A DNA stretch of 11,959 bases from Clostridiales bacterium. Lineage in GTDB: Bacteria; Bacillota; Clostridia; Oscillospirales; Oscillospiraceae. The stretch is taken from assembly GCA_004553545.1 (NCBI GenBank), contig SFLD01000056.1:1-11959 (forward strand), read 5' to 3'. Below are positions 10,417 to 11,959 of the stretch, piece by piece. Position numbers and translations under genes: made by a program. Position 1 is the stretch's first letter. Each line of letters opens with the position of its first letter. The notes under the pieces are model-generated. The model did not search any database. It worked only from the letters and a program-made list of their open reading frames with translations, and had not been told where the DNA came from.

Positions 10417-11959
10417 ATGTCAACCATCATCACCCATCGTCAGTTCCCCGGCTACCACAAGTATGAGATGGACCTGGCCGGCCGCCCCCTGACCCTGGAG
10501 GTCGGGAAGCTGGCCGAGCTTGCCAACGCCGCCGTCATGGTGGGCTACGGCGACACCCGGGTCCTCTGCTGCGTCACCGCCGCTCCCCGGCCCCGGGACG
10601 GCATCGACTTCTTCCCCCTGAGCGTGGACTTTGAGGAGAAGCTCTACTCCGTGGGCCGCATCCCCGGCAGCTTCAACCGCCGGGAAGGCCGCCCCGGTGA
10701 GAAGGGCATCCTGACGAGCCGCGTCATCGACCGGCCCATCCGGCCCCTCTTCCCCTCTGACTTCCGCAACGATGTCTCCGTGATGTGCACCGTCATGAGC
10801 ATGGACCACGACTGCACTCCCGAGATCGCCGCCCTCATCGGCACCTCCGCCGCTCTCGCCATCTCCGACATCCCCTGGAACGGCCCCGTGGGCGCCCTGA
10901 AGGTGGGTCTCGTGGATGGGCAGCTGGTGCTGAACCCCACCAGCGAGCAGCGCAAGCTCAGCGACCTGGACGTCACCGTGGTCTCCACCGGCAAGAAGGT
11001 GGTCATGATCGAGGCCGGCGCCAACGAGGTGGACAACGACACCATGCTGAAGGCCATCGAGCTGGCCCACAATGAAAACCAGAAGCAGGTGGCTCTCATC
11101 AACCAGATGGTCGCCGAGATCGGCAAGCCCAAGTTCGACTATCCCCACGCGGACTTCAACCAGGAGCTCTTCGACAAGATCGTGGCCGACTTCATGGACG
11201 AGGCCAAGGCCGCCATGGATACCGACGACAAGAACGTCCGGGAGCAGCGCTGGAACGCCATGATCGAGCACTGGCACGAGAAGTACCTCGAGGAGTACCC
11301 CGACATGGACCAGTACCTGGAGGAGTTCACCTATAAGTTCCAGAAGAAGATCGTCAAGGCCTGGCTCCTGCAGGGCCACCGGGTGGACGGCCGCCAGAAG
11401 AACGAGATCCGTCCCCTCAGCGCGGAAGTCGGCATCCTGCCCCGGGCCCACGGCTCCGGCCTCTTCACCCGCGGCCAGACCCAGGTGCTCTCCGCCTGCA
11501 CGCTGGATACCCTCTCCGCCAACCAGAAGCTGGACACCATCTGGGAGGAGACCGAGAAGCGCTACATGCACCACTATAACTTCCCCGGCTACTCTGTCGG
11601 CGAGGCCAAGCCCGCCCGCAGCCCCGGCCGCCGGGAGATCGGCCACGGCGCTCTCGCCGAGCGTGCCCTGCTGCCCGTGATCCCGCCCGTGGAGGAGTTC
11701 CCCTACGCCATTCGCGTGGTCAGCGAGGTGGTGAGCTCCAACGGCTCCACCTCCCAGGGCTCCATCTGCGGCTCTACCCTGGCCCTCATGGACGCCGGCG
11801 TGCCCATCAAGGCCCCCGTGGCCGGCATCTCCTGCGGCCTCATCCAGGACGATGACGGCGCCTTCACCACCTTCATCGACATCCAGGGCGTGGAGGACTT
11901 CCACGGCGAGATGGACTTCAAGGTGGCCGGCACCAAGAAGGGCATCACCGCCATCCAGA
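10417..11959 (+). CDS. pnp: Polyribonucleotide nucleotidyltransferase (PNPase), 3' end beyond the window
   Basis: 514 residues visible of about 700. Phosphorolytic 3'-5' exoribonuclease of mRNA decay; works as a trimer. First RNase PH domain from about residue 12 (GRPLTLEVGKLAELANAAVMVGYGDT, shown in part: VMVGYGDTRVL), helical linker about 240-325, second RNase PH domain from about 325. Catalytic-core features present: FTRGQTQ at 350-356, SSNGSTSQG at 440-448 (phosphate site), and DFHGEMDFK at 494-502, whose Asp494, Asp500 and Lys502 match the E. coli Asp486, Asp492 and Lys494. The KH and S1 RNA-binding domains would lie past the window. Start ATG 10417 with AAAAGGAG seven bases upstream. 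Confidence 0.98.
   Translation, partial: MSTIITHRQFPGYHKYEMDLAGRPLTLEVGKLAELANAAVMVGYGDTRVLCCVTAAPRPRDGIDFFPLSVDFEEKLYSVGRIPGSFNRREGRPGEKGILTSRVIDRPIRPLFPSDFRNDVSVMCTVMSMDHDCTPEIAALIGTSAALAISDIPWNGPVGALKVGLVDGQLVLNPTSEQRKLSDLDVTVVSTGKKVVMIEAGANEVDNDTMLKAIELAHNENQKQVALINQMVAEIGKPKFDYPHADFNQELFDKIVADFMDEAKAAMDTDDKNVREQRWNAMIEHWHEKYLEEYPDMDQYLEEFTYKFQKKIVKAWLLQGHRVDGRQKNEIRPLSAEVGILPRAHGSGLFTRGQTQVLSACTLDTLSANQKLDTIWEETEKRYMHHYNFPGYSVGEAKPARSPGRREIGHGALAERALLPVIPPVEEFPYAIRVVSEVVSSNGSTSQGSICGSTLALMDAGVPIKAPVAGISCGLIQDDDGAFTTFIDIQGVEDFHGEMDFKVAGTKKGITAIQ

Noticed and set aside
10420..11904. A 494-codon open frame antisense to pnp
   Set aside because: A shadow of the GC-rich pnp codons: low-complexity Val/Leu/Gly/His protein with no ribosome site, over an unmistakable PNPase.

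Overview
The window looks like a chromosomal core region of a high-GC, endospore-forming Clostridia, most likely Oscillospiraceae (Flavonifractor/Lawsonibacter-like). The evidence is a GC-rich genome with Gram-positive Shine-Dalgarno sites, sigma-A promoters, a spore germination protease (gpr), a DUF3842 protein and an ECF-type S component. The placement is from protein character only; no database was searched. I see no phage, insertion sequence or CRISPR array.

Left part (1-5090), protein genes on the minus strand: the 5' end of pgi; a 430-bp gene-free stretch packed with hairpins, including three GTAG-flanked palindromes arranged like REP/BIME elements; a D-Ala-D-Ala carboxypeptidase with an apparent frameshift near its C-terminus; tRNA-Gly(CCC) on the plus strand; a small membrane-anchored XRE regulator; and a pyridoxamine kinase-MFS transporter pair that looks like an operon.

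Middle (5062-8057): tRNA-Leu(UAG) on plus, diverging from pdxK through promoters whose -35 boxes overlap; then, on minus, a PanE-like reductase and a GNAT acetyltransferase in one operon with a structured leader; then a decayed second tRNA-Leu unit (promoter region, tRNA body and terminator all recognisable); then gpr on minus.

Right part (8167-11959), all plus: rpsT with its own promoter and terminator; a DUF3842 gene; an ECF S component behind a terminator-containing leader that looks like an unassigned riboswitch or attenuator; rpsO; and the 5' two-thirds of pnp, in the conserved rpsO-pnp order.

The genes are mostly ordinary housekeeping. The interest lies in the non-coding DNA: the REP-like palindromes, the duplicated tRNA-Leu unit, three candidate cis-regulatory leaders (panE-like, ECF S, pnp), a shared 14-base leader before three start codons, and a uniform promoter form (17-base spacer plus TGN extended -10) in all eight promoters I could locate.
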